Source: Culex pipiens pallens (Eukaryota; Arthropoda; Insecta; Diptera; Culicidae). From it: DNA of 64,000 nucleotides. Under the pieces are notes generated by a model, which saw only the letters and a program-made list of their open reading frames with translations, had not been told where the DNA came from and ran no database searches. Positions 10,901 to 25,135 of the stretch are shown in pieces. Position numbers and translations under genes: made by a program. The DNA lies in contig NC_068937.1 of the NCBI RefSeq assembly GCF_016801865.2, positions 129,308,117-129,372,116 on the forward strand, written 5' to 3'. Positions within the stretch are counted from its first letter, which is position 1, and each line of letters starts with the position of its first letter.

Positions 10901-13900
10901 TTCAACCTGATGGTAGACTTCTTCCTGATCACGTTCAGCTGCTTCCAGTTCGGCAGAAGCCGTCGCAGCGACTCTCCTCGGTACATGTACAGTGCGTTCG
11001 CCGCCGTAACGGCCACCATCAACCTGCTAATGTTTGGAAAAATGTGCGACCAGCTTGAGACGCACGTATCCTCGATCAAGCGCCACCTTTACAGTTCCAA
11101 CTGGGTCGACCGCCTGGTCTACTCGCGCGTTTTCTCCCCCCGCTATAAGAACTTCCGCAAGCTGATGCTGATCGTGATGGAGCGCACCGAGCGGAAGGTC
11201 GGCTTCACGTGCGGCAACTTCTACGCCATGTCCCTAACCACGTGCTGGAGCGTACTCCAGTTTTGCTACTCGGTCTTCACGCTCCTGCTCAGCGTGTTTG
11301 AGTAATCGAATTACGACGCAGAGTTCGTTTTTTTTTTGCTGAACGGCGAACCCCGCGAACAAGAGAACCTCTAATTGCAATCTAGGACACACTTGCGGTG
11401 GTGGTCGTGACTCCGGGTGGTGCGGTTTTTCTCCGGTGACACTCGTAAATCAAATGTATGCAACAAGCAGAGCAGTAGCGCTGGGATGGTGTTATTCAGT
11501 TGTGGCTGGAAGCTAATTTGATTCAAGTGAAGATTTGCAGTTGGAAAATTGAATATATCCCACCGGAGCGTGAATAATAAAAAAAGTGTTGCTATTGACA
11601 TTATTTTGTATTGCGCAGTACCAAATCGAACAAAAATAAAACAACTCCTAGAAATCTTGATTGCATTGAATAATTGAGTGGAAACTCACTTAATAATACT
11701 ACTGAAAAACCTCGAAAATACCAAAACATTCCTTGAACAACTCAACATCGTGTCGTACCTTCCAGCTTCCTAACTCGGTTTATTTTTGCAACACTCTTGA
11801 AAACATCTATGCACCACCCACCAACCTCGGCAGCTTGGGCTGTGAGAGCTTTCTTCTGGGAAGAAATGCCTGGGCTCCATTACCATATCTAACGGTCAGC
11901 TATTTTTATCTTCCGGTCCTGGTCTCGGGTCTCGTCGGGTTAACTTTCCACTAAACATCGTAGGAGGGAAAAAAACGGATGTGTTTTACTGATGTTTTTT
12001 TTTATTATTTACTTGAGCAATTCTCTACCAAAACCGGAAATGGATATTATTTGTATTTTTTTATTTGGCTCAAACTTTGTGGGGGCCTTCCCTATGACCA
12101 AATATGCTATTTTGCGTCATTGGTTCTCCCATACAAGTCTCCATAAAATTTTGGCAGCTGTCCATACAAAAATGGTATGTAAATATTCAAACAGCTGTAA
12201 CTTTTGAGTGAATTTTCTGATCAATTTGGTGTCTTCGGCAAAGTTGTAGGTATTGTTGAGGACTTTTGAGAAAAAAAAGATTTTTCAATCAACTTTTTTT
12301 TCACTAAAACTCAATTTCCCAAAATACGTATTTTTTGATTTTCGAGATTTTTTTATATGTTTTAGGGGACAAAAATCCGCAACTTTTGAGCCATAGAGAA
12401 ACATGGTCAAAAAATCTGCCGCCGAGTTATGAATTTTTGAAAAAATAGTGATTTTTGGAAAAAAATGAAGTTTCATGCAGAAACAAGTTTGACATTATTT
12501 TTTAATGCAAAATCGAATTTGCAATCGAAAAGTACTTTACAGATTTTTTGATAAAGAGCTCCGTTTTCAAGATATAGCCACCGAATGTTTGATTTTAGCG
12601 AAATATTTGCAGTTTTTCAATTTTTAAAAATAGTGACCATGAGTGACCATTTCTAACAATATTTTTTTTTGAAAAGTTCAGAAAATTTGCTATACAATTG
12701 TCTAAGAGACATTGGAGATTAGACCTCGGGTTGCTGAGATAGAGCCGCTTAAAGAAAAATAAACACGAAAATTGAAGTTTTCTAAGTCTCACCCAAACAG
12801 CCCACCATTTTCTAATGACGATATCTCAGCAATTAATGGTCCGATTTTCAATGATAATACATAAAACATTCGTAAAATTTTCCGATCATTTCGAAAAAAA
12901 TATTTGGAAAATTTTTTAAATCAAGACTAACATTTTTAAAGGGCCAAACAATAAATATTACGCCCATTTAAAATGCTTGTCTTGATTTAAAAATATTCAA
13001 AATATTTTTTTCGAAAAGATCGGAAAATTTCACGAATGTTTCATGTATTATCATTGAAAATCGGACCATTAGTTGCTGAGATATCGTCATTAGAAAATGG
13101 TGTGTTTTTTTGGCGATATTAAGAAAACTTCAATTTTCGTGTTTCTTTTTCTTAAAGCGGCTCTATCTCAGCAACCCGAGGTCTAATCTCCAATGTCTCT
13201 TAGACAATTGTATAGCAAATTTTCTGAACTTTTCAAAAAAATATTTTTGGAAATAATCACTCATGGTAGAGATGGGCTTATTTGAGCGAACCGTTCTTAT
13301 GAACCGGCTCAAGCTAAAGAACGAATGAGCGACCGCTCAGAAAAAATGAGCGGCGGTTCATTTTGTGAACCGGTTCTTTTCAAAGAACCGTCAAATCAAA
13401 GAGCGAGTCGAAGAACGAACCGAACGAGAGCGAATGAGCGAGAGCGAATGAGCGAGAGCGAATGAACGGAAAGAACGAACGGAGCGCTTGATAAGCGTCG
13501 CTCGCGCCGTCGTCGACGTCGTCGAACGGCGTCGTTTTCGCTCACTCTTTCGTTATTTCGCTCTCGCTCATTCGCTCTCGTTCGGTTTGTTCTTCCACGC
13601 GCTGGTGACGGTGCTGTTGAGAAAAGAGGGGAAACTAGGTTCTCACCGGTAAGAATTGTTCCAACATTATGGCGCACTTTATGCTTGTTGCTAGCCTTTG
13701 TCGGGGCGCCTGTGATTTTGAATCAGCTGACTGTCGCCAGATGTTGCATGATCTCATTATGTTAATATCGATAGATTTCTCAAATGTTATGTACATGTAG
13801 TTGTTACACGCATTCGAACATAGCTTGTATGCTAGTTTGCGGTTTTAATCCATGTATTGGACCGTTTGTGATTTAAAATGTAATTTACCACAGCACATCA

Positions 13901-16900
13901 CACAAACTTGGTACTCTTTTGTGGTAATTGTTCAATAGTTTTCTTAAGGCATCTTAAGGTTCAGATCTTCTTTTTTGACGCTTGTTTTGATCAGTTATTT
14001 GCTGTCATGAATAAAAGTTATTCTTATTAAACAAAAAACTGCATTTCAAGACTATTTTATCAAGTGCAGCAAAACGCTACTTCAAATATGCCTGTTACGT
14101 TACTGAACACCAAATAAAATCTATTGTTTCACAAAATAATGGGAAGATAATTATCAAAACGATAATTCATCTTACTTTTCATTACTTTTAACGATTGAAA
14201 GCAATTATTTGGTTGAAAATATTCTCTTCTGAAGAAAATTCAAGTTTGTTCACCTCTCCATGAAAAAAGTTTTCGATATTTGTGGATTTCAGAGATCAAT
14301 GTTTTTCTCCTTTTCCATATAAAACGTTTATATTTGAAATGCTTTCCAAAAAAGGATAAAGCAAATCGCCGATTTTCTATGTTTTATGGACCATCTCCAA
14401 TCTGTTCAGAATAATTACGGTGAAAACATATATTTTTGAATTATCAATCAACAAAAATCATACGAAGTGTGACACGCATGGACACTCCATTGGTCGTTTA
14501 AAAAATTTAAATATCTTGAGCAGATGCTTCAGTTCATTCCAGTCTATTTTCTGACTTTGAGCAGAATGAGCGGATGAGCCGTTCAAAAGAGCCGCTCATT
14601 TAAATGAGCGAACGAAAATGAGCGGCTCACAAAAAAGAGCGGCTCACAAAAATGAGCGGTTTTGCCCACCACTAACTCATGGTCACTATTTTTAAAAATT
14701 TAAAAACTTCAAATATTTCGCTAAAATCGAACTTTCGGTGGCTATATCTTGAAAACGGAGCCCTTTATCAAAAAATGTGTGAAGTACTTTTCGATTGCAA
14801 ATTCAATTTTGCATTAAAAAATAATGTCAAACTTGTTTTTGCATGAAACTTCGATTTTTTCCAAAAATCACTATTTTTTCAAAAAATCATAACTCGGCGG
14901 CAGATTTTTTGACCATGTTTCTCTATGGCTCAAAAGTTGCGGATTTTTGTCCCCTAAAACATATCAAAAAATCTCGAAAATAAAAAAAATACGTATTTTG
15001 GGAAATTGAGTTTTAGTGAAAAAAAAAGTTGATAAAAAAATCTGCAAAAAAAAATTCCGTGTACCTATTTTTTTCTCAAAAGTCCTCAACAATACCTACA
15101 ACTTTGCCGAAGACACCAAATTGATCAGAAAATTCACTCAAAAGTTACAGCTGTTTGAATATTTACATACCATTTTTGTATGGACAGCAGCCAAAATTGT
15201 ATGGAGACTTGTATGGGTGAACCAATGACGCAAAATAGCTTATTTTGTCATAGGGAAGGCCCCCACAAAGTTTGAGTCAAATCAAAAAATACAAAAAATA
15301 AAAATGGTCGAAATTGGCCGATTTCGTAGAGAGTTGCTCACTTGACTTTTGTACTGTTCAAAAATGCAAAACAAGGTGCTTGAAAAAAACATACAAAATT
15401 AGTGAGTTAGGCGAAAACTGAATAAAAAAAAATACCTTACAAAAGATCTCAATTACATTTTTTGGCCGAGCAATATTTTGACCAAATAAAGGAATTAAAA
15501 ACATAGCAAATTTAGAAATAAATGGAAAAGATTTTTAATAAATAAATGAGAATATCGTATTTAATTGATAAATTGTTATTTTTGATAATGGTATAATATA
15601 ATAATTATAAATTGATAAAATATTTTTTGATGTATTCGAATGTCGTGTATTAAATAGAAAAGAAAATCCATTCATGCTGTCTGGGCGCTCGAAAAACTGT
15701 TATCCCGTTTTAAAATTCCTCGACGCTAGTTTTCGCTCGAGGTGGCACAACCTTTGACATCAATCGATTTACCACCACCGCCATCAGGAAAAAGGTAAAC
15801 CATCCGGAAACCAGATGAAGTTCCATCCTAACACTCTCGCTCTGGCTCTGCACTCTGCATCAAAGCATTTCAATTCAATTTTCACGACGATGCAAACCAC
15901 ACTTTTCACGGGGAGGGCAAAATGGCGGGAAGAACAGGCAAAGGTTAGGTTACCGCGTCTCCCTGGTTTCTAGTGTTGATGGTGTGTGGGAAGCGAAAGG
16001 CATAACATAAGTCTGGTGTCGTGTGTTTGCATAAAGTGAAAATTTAATTTAATACCTCACTTTGAGCGCGTGGGAAGAAAGCACTCTCGAGCTTCTAGCC
16101 ATGGAAAGATGCACATTTCTACGGATCTGTGTTGCCAGACAGAGAGAGTTACACAATTGTTTGAAAATGCTTCCAAATGTCAAGCTTGACATATTATTTT
16201 ATTTATTATCTAAAATGACATTGAAATTAAATCTATTTAAAATAAATATTTGCTTCCGAAAAAAAAAACAATTTTCAGCGGGCCCAACATCGCTTTCCCC
16301 AATAAATGATTAAATTTCCAGATCAAACAAAACATCACAAACTTTTTCTCCCTTCCTTCACTCTGCAAACTTCCATTTTTTTCCCGGAACAATTCTATCA
16401 AAATTGATGAACGCGGGAAAACGTGACATCGTGGTTCTGGAGCCCCTTATTCTTCGAAACTAGAAACAACAGACAGAACACACACAAACACAAACACAAG
16501 AACAACACTTTCACTTCTTCTTCTTGTTTTTGTTTGTCTTGGCTGCTTGTTTCGGAGGAGCAGAGTCTTGTTGTTGTTGTTGTTGTTTCTGACGATGATG
16601 TTCGCGCGAAAGGGTTTTCGGGTTCTTCGGTTTGATTCTATGAAAAAGCGTAAATGTGCGTGACTTGGAGTCTCGATAATTGTAATTGATGTTTTCGGAA
16701 TTGGGGATTTTTGAGCGAAAACATTTATAGTACTCTTGTGTGTGTGTTTTTTTTTTTTTCGCTTTTTTATTACCTTGTAAAATTGCATGCAAAAATGTGA
16801 AGATTTTTAGTAAGCTTGACCGAAATGTCAAGTTCATAATTATGTACTATCATCTTCATCGGCCTAATAGCCGTGTGAGCTGAGGCGCAGTCTGCTCTGT

Positions 16901-19900
16901 GTGTGCTGGGTTTGAATCCCTTCAGTATGTTATATTTAAAGTCATTTCGTACCAAGGTGAGTTGCATGATTTTACATGCGATTTTACCATCACAATTTTC
17001 GTTGTTTTTTGAGAGTATTAATCAAAATAAATTTCAAACAAAATGTTTATAGAAATGTTCTAAAATTTGTGTATTAAAGTTTTCAAATTGATTTAGTGTA
17101 TCTGAAAAAGAAATACCTCATACAACTATTACAAAAAAGAACCTGCTTTTAAATAGATTTCATTTTCGCAAGCAGGTAGAGGGTGACGAGCGGGAATTCC
17201 CGGGAAAAATTTCCCGGGAAATCGACCATTTTTGGACCTCTCGATTCCCGGGAAATTTGGTCGAGACTCCCGGGAAATTTTAAGCTTATGAATATCGAAG
17301 CAAAATTATATAAACTAATCAGCTAATCAACTAATTCGAAATTGTTTTTGTCATTGGATGTTAAATTTAATATTCGGTGTTCAAGTTTGAATAAACCAAT
17401 GCATCTCTAATCTTCTTATTCAGAAAGTTTAAATTTTAACTTAAGCATACTTATACATAGTTATTCTTTCTAATTATTATTTCAAAGAGGAAAAGCCTTT
17501 TCAAGATAAGTATAATTTACATATCCTCTCTCGAGCATAGCAATCCTCTTAATCTAGTTTTTTTGGTAATGCTAAGGTTTTTTTTTCTTTTTCGATGTCA
17601 ATAAGTTGTTTTGTGTTTCGCATCAACCTCATTTTTAATTAAAAAAAAACTCTGGCAATCTTTATAAAGTTAAGATCCGCCACATTTGTACATTCGGATT
17701 TTCCTAAAAACTATTTCGTCAATTAATATTTACAGTTGACATTAAAAAGAAAAAAAAAAACAAATTTAAATTGTTGTTTTGAGTCGTTATTTTTCATATT
17801 GCAAAAATCCCGATACTGGAAAATTATATATTAGCTTTTTTTTACATCACAAAAATCTATAAACAAGTTTGTGCAACTTTTGAAAAATCACTTAGTACGA
17901 ATTAAGATTCGTAAACATTTTAAACTACAATTATGAGTCCAAAAAAAATCAAGAAGCGATCTTGTATTTGCAGATTCAGAAAAAAATTAAAGGTAGACAA
18001 GGCACACAGCATCAAGCGGAAAGAGCATCATGATTGCCGGCGTTACCCTATGGAACAACCTGCCGATCGAGGCGAAGATGATACCAACACTATCGTCTTT
18101 CAAAAGTGCTCTGAAACGATCATTTCAAAATTAGTTATTAGGCCTTCTGCAATTTGTTTGATTTTATCTTTGGATCTTTAATAACCTCCTGTTGTTCCTT
18201 CCTTGACTTGATTTAAAGTGTTATGCTAACAAGTTGACGTGCCCAATAAAACAACAAATTACAAATTAGACAGTTCCCGAAAATAACGAGGCTAGTAATT
18301 AACGTTATATTGAATAAGTGTAAATTAATTCTATCTAAATTCATTGAAAAGAAACACATTAATTACTTTTCTTTATAAATGATTGGCACTATTGGCATAG
18401 TTAAAAAAAAACTCCCGGGTCCCGGGAATTCCCGGGAAATTGCAAAATTCAACTCTCGATTCCCGGGAAATTGAAAATCTCGAGAATCGTCACCCTCTAC
18501 AAGCAGGGTTTTTTTGTAAACCATGGAAAAAATGATTTTTTTTAGCAATGGCACAATTGATGATTTGTTTATGTAATAATTTTCGGAATAAAAAAAATGC
18601 CTTCCTTAAAATAAAATCATCACTTGGGCAGGTATATAAATATCTGCACCTTTTCTGATCCACTTGGTGTCTAGAGCAAGATTGCTATTATTGTTGATTA
18701 CGATTTTTTACTCTCTGAAAAGAATTTACCATTGTTTTGTTTTAATTGTTTACTAAATAATGGTTTAACCTCGAAGTTTTCTTCCTAAAATACCAAGTTT
18801 TGTATAAAAGGACAAAAATGAAGAGTTGTAGAGTAAATTTTCAAACAACCTATGAGTCATGAGTTTCGTATGCAGATAGGACCTTTTGGAAATTTAATCT
18901 AGAGTAGAGTTAAATTTAAGAGAAGCTTAGTTTTAAGAGAAACTTAGTTTCAATCAAATTTAAAATTGAATATTATCTAATCAAAGCTAATCCAATCGAA
19001 TTCAAATCTAATCTAATCTAATCTAATATAATCTAATCTAATCTAATCTAATCTAATCTAATCTAATCTAATCTAATCTAATCTAATCTAATCTAATATA
19101 ATATAATCTAATCTAATCTAATCTAATCTAATCTAATCTAATCTAATCTAATCTAATCTAATAATTTTCTGGCATTATATTTTTAAGTTTAAGCCAGGGG
19201 TGCCCAACCTTTTGTCCCTGCGGGCCAAATTTGTTGTTTCAAAAGCGTTGGCGGGCCGGATAGTTTTCGTTGACGAAAAACAGATGATTACATTTTTAAA
19301 TAAATCTTTCTCAATTTTTATCCTTAATATTTCAAGTTACAAAGAATGCTGAAGAAGGAGGATGCACATTGCACACAAACTTAAAATGAATCTCGATTTC
19401 TGTGTTGTTTTTCCTACAAGGCTCTTTAAAATTCAAAATTTTGCTTTTGAAAAAATCAGTTTTAATTGTTTTTCTTCTAAAATGATTACTTCATTAATGT
19501 TGTACCAAAGATTTTTTAAGTTTTCAAAAAACAATTATAAAAATCCGTCCAAATTTAAGGCAAAAAATGTTCAAAACTTTATTTTAAATATTTTTTTTGC
19601 ATTAATCAAACATAAAAAAATCGATTTCGAAGAACATATTTTTGAAAACATGAAAATTTTATTTTCTTGAGAATCAACTACATTGTTTATTCCTTTCATT
19701 TCATTATTTCATTAAATAAATATTTGCAATATCATGAAGGGCCATTCATTGAACAATTTTCAGGATCCCTCGCGGGCCGGATGAAATGGCTTCACGGGCC
19801 GGATCCGGCCCGCGGGCCGTAGGTTGGGCAGGCCTGGTTTAAGCCTTTTTGAGCATAACTTACGGTAAAAAATACATTTTCATTCATATAAAGTGTCCAT

Positions 19901-22900
19901 TTCTGCGCGAACAACTCGAACATAGTCTTGCTGAGATACAAGTTGTATTGTTAATTTGATTTTGGTTGACCGCGGTGGATTTTCTTGAAATAATTCGAAC
20001 TGTAAAAAATCCACCAAAGCATCTACCACATTGATCACACAAAAAAAACTGTGGTTGAAAAGTATCCACCGGAAGCTAGCCAAGAAATTAGATTATATTA
20101 TAAATCAAATTTACAATGCAACTACAAGCTTGCATAAAATTGTCTAGTTTTATTATCCAAAGACGAGAATTATAATAGATATTTTTTATAGAGACTATTG
20201 CTGCCAAAATTGTATGGAAAGTTGTATCGATGAACAACACTCGAAATGCCTTTTTTTGTCAAATACCCCCACAATATTTAGGCCAAACCAAAAAAAGATG
20301 TATAAAATCGGATTTTAACATGTTTGTTTGTATTATTAAATGCTGTTTTTGTTTATCTTGTTTTTTCAGCGACTGGATAGCGGCCATCACAAAAACGGTA
20401 AGTAGTTAAGACTTCTTTTGAACGTACGAATTCACAGCAAACTTCCCAAATGAAAATAATTAAATTCAGCGTGCATAAGCTCTTTCACGAGAAAAAATAT
20501 TCCAAAATTCATAAGCCGCGGCTCTTGGCCATTTCCTCCACCTTTGAATTTTTGATTGCCGAAACCCCCAAAGTGACGAAATGCATTTCCGTTCAATTCC
20601 CCCCCCCCTCCCCCCCCCCCCACCATAAATTTTTCAGTGGCAATCAAATCTTGTTCTCTCTTCACACAAAAAAAAAAACACCGAGAGTTGGGAAATCTAA
20701 AATTCTATAATAGATTTGACCCAGCAGCTCACCATCACCAACAGACAAAAAAAAAATAAAAGAGAAAAGCTCCGGAAAATTCATCACATTCAAATTTGAA
20801 CAGCCAATATCGAAGCTTTTGCGATTCGGAAACGCAATTTGAGGGGGGAAGGGAGGAACTTCGCTTTTATTGGCATTTGGGAAAACTAAGGGATGGGAAA
20901 AACTCATTTGAAATTCCCTGCCTAATTTGGCGGGAGCGTGTGGTTTTTAAAAAAAAAAACGATGCTCCTCGCCCCTTTTTTCAAGGGGGACGCCACTGCT
21001 GCTGTCAGCTTTCTGGAATTCTGGAAATGGAAAATTTATTCGACTTTTATGTGTGAAAGAGAGAATGTCTCTCAAATTGATTGCCGAGAAATGAGCTGCA
21101 TTTGATTTGATTGACGCAGATTGTCTCGGCGTCGTCTTTGGGCTGACGGCAGAATGTGGTGTGATTTAATGGTAGAAATCCGCCTGTGAATTGTCACACT
21201 GAATGTGGAATATATCAGCTTTGGAGCAGACGTGCAGGGTGGGAGAGGCTAATGCCAGATAAGTCCTTTTTGATGTATTCTGGGCTGAATTACAATCACT
21301 GGTGTCACTTTTGTGGAAGGAGCTCTGATCTAGGGGAAGTTTGATAAATTATACAGTTTTTGTACAAAATCAATATAAAAAAGTTAGAACAAAAAACAAA
21401 ACTTAAAAAAAATAACTTTTTATGGTAAACTTTTCCTTGAAACTTGCTTAATCACTTTCCTAGAGGAAAGAGGCACGATGGAATGAGATGCTTTTAGTCT
21501 ATTTGATGAAAAAAAAAATCAAACTAACGTTGTTTACACTACAGAACGTTACAAATCTAAGAGTAATCTTCGTCCAACGGAAATGATAACCAACACCGCC
21601 AAATGAGACAAGACATCTACCAGACTGTCTGTCTGGGGATCTTTTTGTTCTTAGCTGATTGATTTCACCCCTTTCTCTTGGCTACTGGTAAAAAGCTTTT
21701 CTTCAGGGTGTTTGTTCTTGTTGGAAAAGTACGGGATAAACTTGTCAAAAAAGTCAACAGCCTTCTAGAAGCGTGCAAAACTGACAGTTAAATCAGAGAC
21801 GAACAGACATGAAAGCTCGAACTTTGTTGTACTCAAACAAGATGCCCGAAAACGTTTAGTCACATTGCGTGCAGTTTCATGTTAGCGTCCACCTCATGGC
21901 GGTTTTAAAAACACCAAAAACACCACCAACCCTTTCAAAAAAAAGCTCTTGAATTGTTGATTTAATATTTAAATTATAATAGTGATGTGTTTGTTTGTCT
22001 GTGATTAATGTTACACGCTAAATTAACATAAACGAAATCATATTTTTAAACATGCAAATTTTGTTAAATTTGTTATAAAAAAGAATGACAAATCTTAACC
22101 AAAAATCCTAATCTTAAACCCAAAACATCATAACCACTAAATGAGGTTATGTTTTCCCGTCAAAACAAACCAAATAAAATCATTTATCAACTAAACCAAA
22201 CAAAGACAACAACCCATAAGAAACCACCGAAAACAACCTCCCAAATCCCGCTGACAGAATAATTGACCGGGTAAGACCCGGATCTCCGAGTGTGAGTGCA
22301 AACGGAAACAAAAGAAAAGTATCGCGAGGAACAGTTCCACACGCCCGCTCCGTCGGACGCCCGAAAACGGAAAACAAAAGACCCCAAAGTTGGGTAATCT
22401 TCGTAATTAGTCGATGAAACAAAGGGATTTTCTGCTCGGGCAACCGCCGCCATCTTTTTTTTATATCTCTGTCAAACGATACACGGTGAAAGGAAATTGA
22501 TCACAATGCCGTGGAATCGAGATTGGCGGCGTTAATTGAATGTTTTTTTATTTCGTTTTTTTTCTTTCAATTTTGTGTGAAAGAAAAAGTACTGTTTCCG
22601 GATTAATTATCAGTTTGATTAAAAAAAGGGGGTCAGAAAATCCTCTTTTATTGATAAATAATTGAAAACTGGAAGGATCGATCCCGAATCCGAATCTCAC
22701 GTCCCAATTCGAGTCCATTAAGAGCGGTGCTGCGGCGGCGGGTGGTGCTTATTTCATGAATCAAGTGCGCCATAAATATATTTATTCGAGTGGCACTTCA
22801 TTTCACAATTATCCCCAGAAGCGGCGCATCCAGTTTCGCACGCGCCTGAAAGTGGGCTCAAAATTACGACCTTTTCCCCTCCCGAGAGAGGGAGCGAAAA

Positions 22901-25076
22901 AAGGTGCCGGAATTTAATCACCCGAAAAGAAAAATCAAATGATAAATTACCACAGCAGCAGTTGGGGTAAAAGGTAACCAGCGCGAGCGTTAATAAATTC
23001 CCCCAACGCAAAGTCGTAAACCCGGGGAAGGTCTCTAAACTGCTTAGTAAAAATGCAGCAGCAACAGAAAAAAAATCAAACAAAAAGGAAAGGTGAGCTC
23101 GTAAATTATGCCCCAAAACTGGGTAAGGAATGTAGATAAATTATGCTGCCGACGAGCGCCGAGGGCATTGATCTTTTGGGAGTGAATGCCTTAGTAAGCA
23201 AAACTGGGTAGAATTATTTTGTGTGGCATTTATTATTGACGTAGGATCAAGATTGCGGAAAAAAAACTCAGTTGCTTCAAAAATATCCATCTTCATAAAC
23301 TTTAAAAATCATTTCCATCGTATAATAGTGTCCATTTCCCTCATCTTTGATCACGTGAATCATTTTCCAAAGTCCAGCCGGTACAAAAGTTGGAAACATT
23401 TCCGAGTCCAAAATCCAATCGTTGACTTCGAGTGTCCTAGCCAAGGGGGTTGACACATCAAATATTTTCATTCGAATCATTCTGCTCATTCCAGAATTAT
23501 TCTGGAATGATGCTGGCAAAAACATGATTATTCCGTTTCTAATTAATTTTGATTTTGCGTGTTAGCGATCAGCAGCTGTCATTTTATTGAAGGGAAACAA
23601 ATTCTCGTCATTTCAGAATCAATTCAGAATGATCGGCTGGCAACCTAAGATTCGAGGTTCCATCATTCCGTTGATTCCAGAATGAAATCGGAATGATATC
23701 TTTGAGCTACATCAGCGATGCCCGACTGGCACTGGTCAAAGTGTTTCTGGAGAAGCCGGTTGGTTCAACATTCTATGGTGCTGCACCAGAACCTGGCCGA
23801 TCGGGGGCCGAAGAACTACCTACCGGAGAAATCGTTGACAGGTTTCCTGGAATTGGTCATCTGGGGTAACGAGCACGGAATAGGCCACTTCCCTAGCGGA
23901 GGGCGAGTCCTTCGACAAGCGCTGTGGCATTTTGAGTATTCACAAAAGTCTGTTCCGGATGAACCCGATCAAGCTGCAGACGGTTCCGTCCGTTTGTGTT
24001 TGAGACGGTCAATTTGGTGTAGATCGCGGACGAATTGCAGCTGGACGAGGGAGACGTTCAACAGAAGGTGCAAAACTTCGCGGCGGAGAAGGTCGAAGAG
24101 ATGATTGAGAGGGCGAAGGGAAAGTTGACTGGGAAACAGAAGTAGCCAAAGTTGCCGAATCAGCGAGAAGCGACGGAAAAGCGCGCGGAAGAGGTCGTTC
24201 ATCGGTTCAAGGAGGTAGATCCGGACAAGCAGCTGGAGGTGCTATCGGCGAAGAGTATGACTGAGCTGACCCGCAGGATGGTCGACTACGAGGACGACGA
24301 CGCGGCGGAGTTTATTATCATGTTCTACGAAAGGCAAGGGATGACCCACCTGGACGCGGTCGCCGACGCCATCAACGAGGACAACATCGACGAGGTGCTG
24401 GCTGGGTTTTACGAGAAGGAAAAGGACACCTACAACGACATGCTCAAAATGTTGCACTCTCACATTCAAAAACGCGGGGATCCAAATCCACCGCGCGGTT
24501 CCTTGATTACGATGACGACGACTTTGGCTTAAACACAAAATCCCGCAACAACTCCACGTAGTGCGTCCATCCCGGGAATTCCCGGGACAAAAATCCCGGG
24601 ATTTTCCCTAAACCGGGAATTCCCGAATCCCGGGATTTTTTATATTTTGTCCCGGGAATTTCCGAAATTGAAAAAAAAAAACATTTTTTGGTCTGGAAAC
24701 TCAGATTTGGTTGGGGAAGTAGATTAATGAATACTTAGTAATCGAAAATCATTTTAAAACATTAGCAAATTTGTAATCGGATCATATCAACATTTATTTG
24801 GCTTATAAGGAAAAAATATTAAAATTTTAATTTACTGATCCACAGAATGCTTAGCGCTTTAAATATTTTCATTAAATTTTATTTATTTCATAAATATTTA
24901 CGTTTAGTGATGATTTAAAACCTGAAAAAAATTAATTATTTTTCATCTAACATCGGCATCTGGAGCAAATTAGGATAATAGTAACGAATTAAGATAGCTG
25001 TTTAAGCCAATATTTTTTGCATAATGTTCTGATATTTTTTTTTAATAAAAAAAATTAGTACACCGATTATCTAATT

Positions 25077-25135
<59 letters not shown>

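Noticed and set aside
13396..13677. Arg-rich 93-residue frame
   Set aside because: Translation of the GAGCG/CGCTC subterminal repeats of a hAT element.
23718..24532. A functional nuclease gene of MRE11 type
   Set aside because: Lacks the N-terminal half, has several stops and frame changes, is split by a hAT element and lies inside a transposon.
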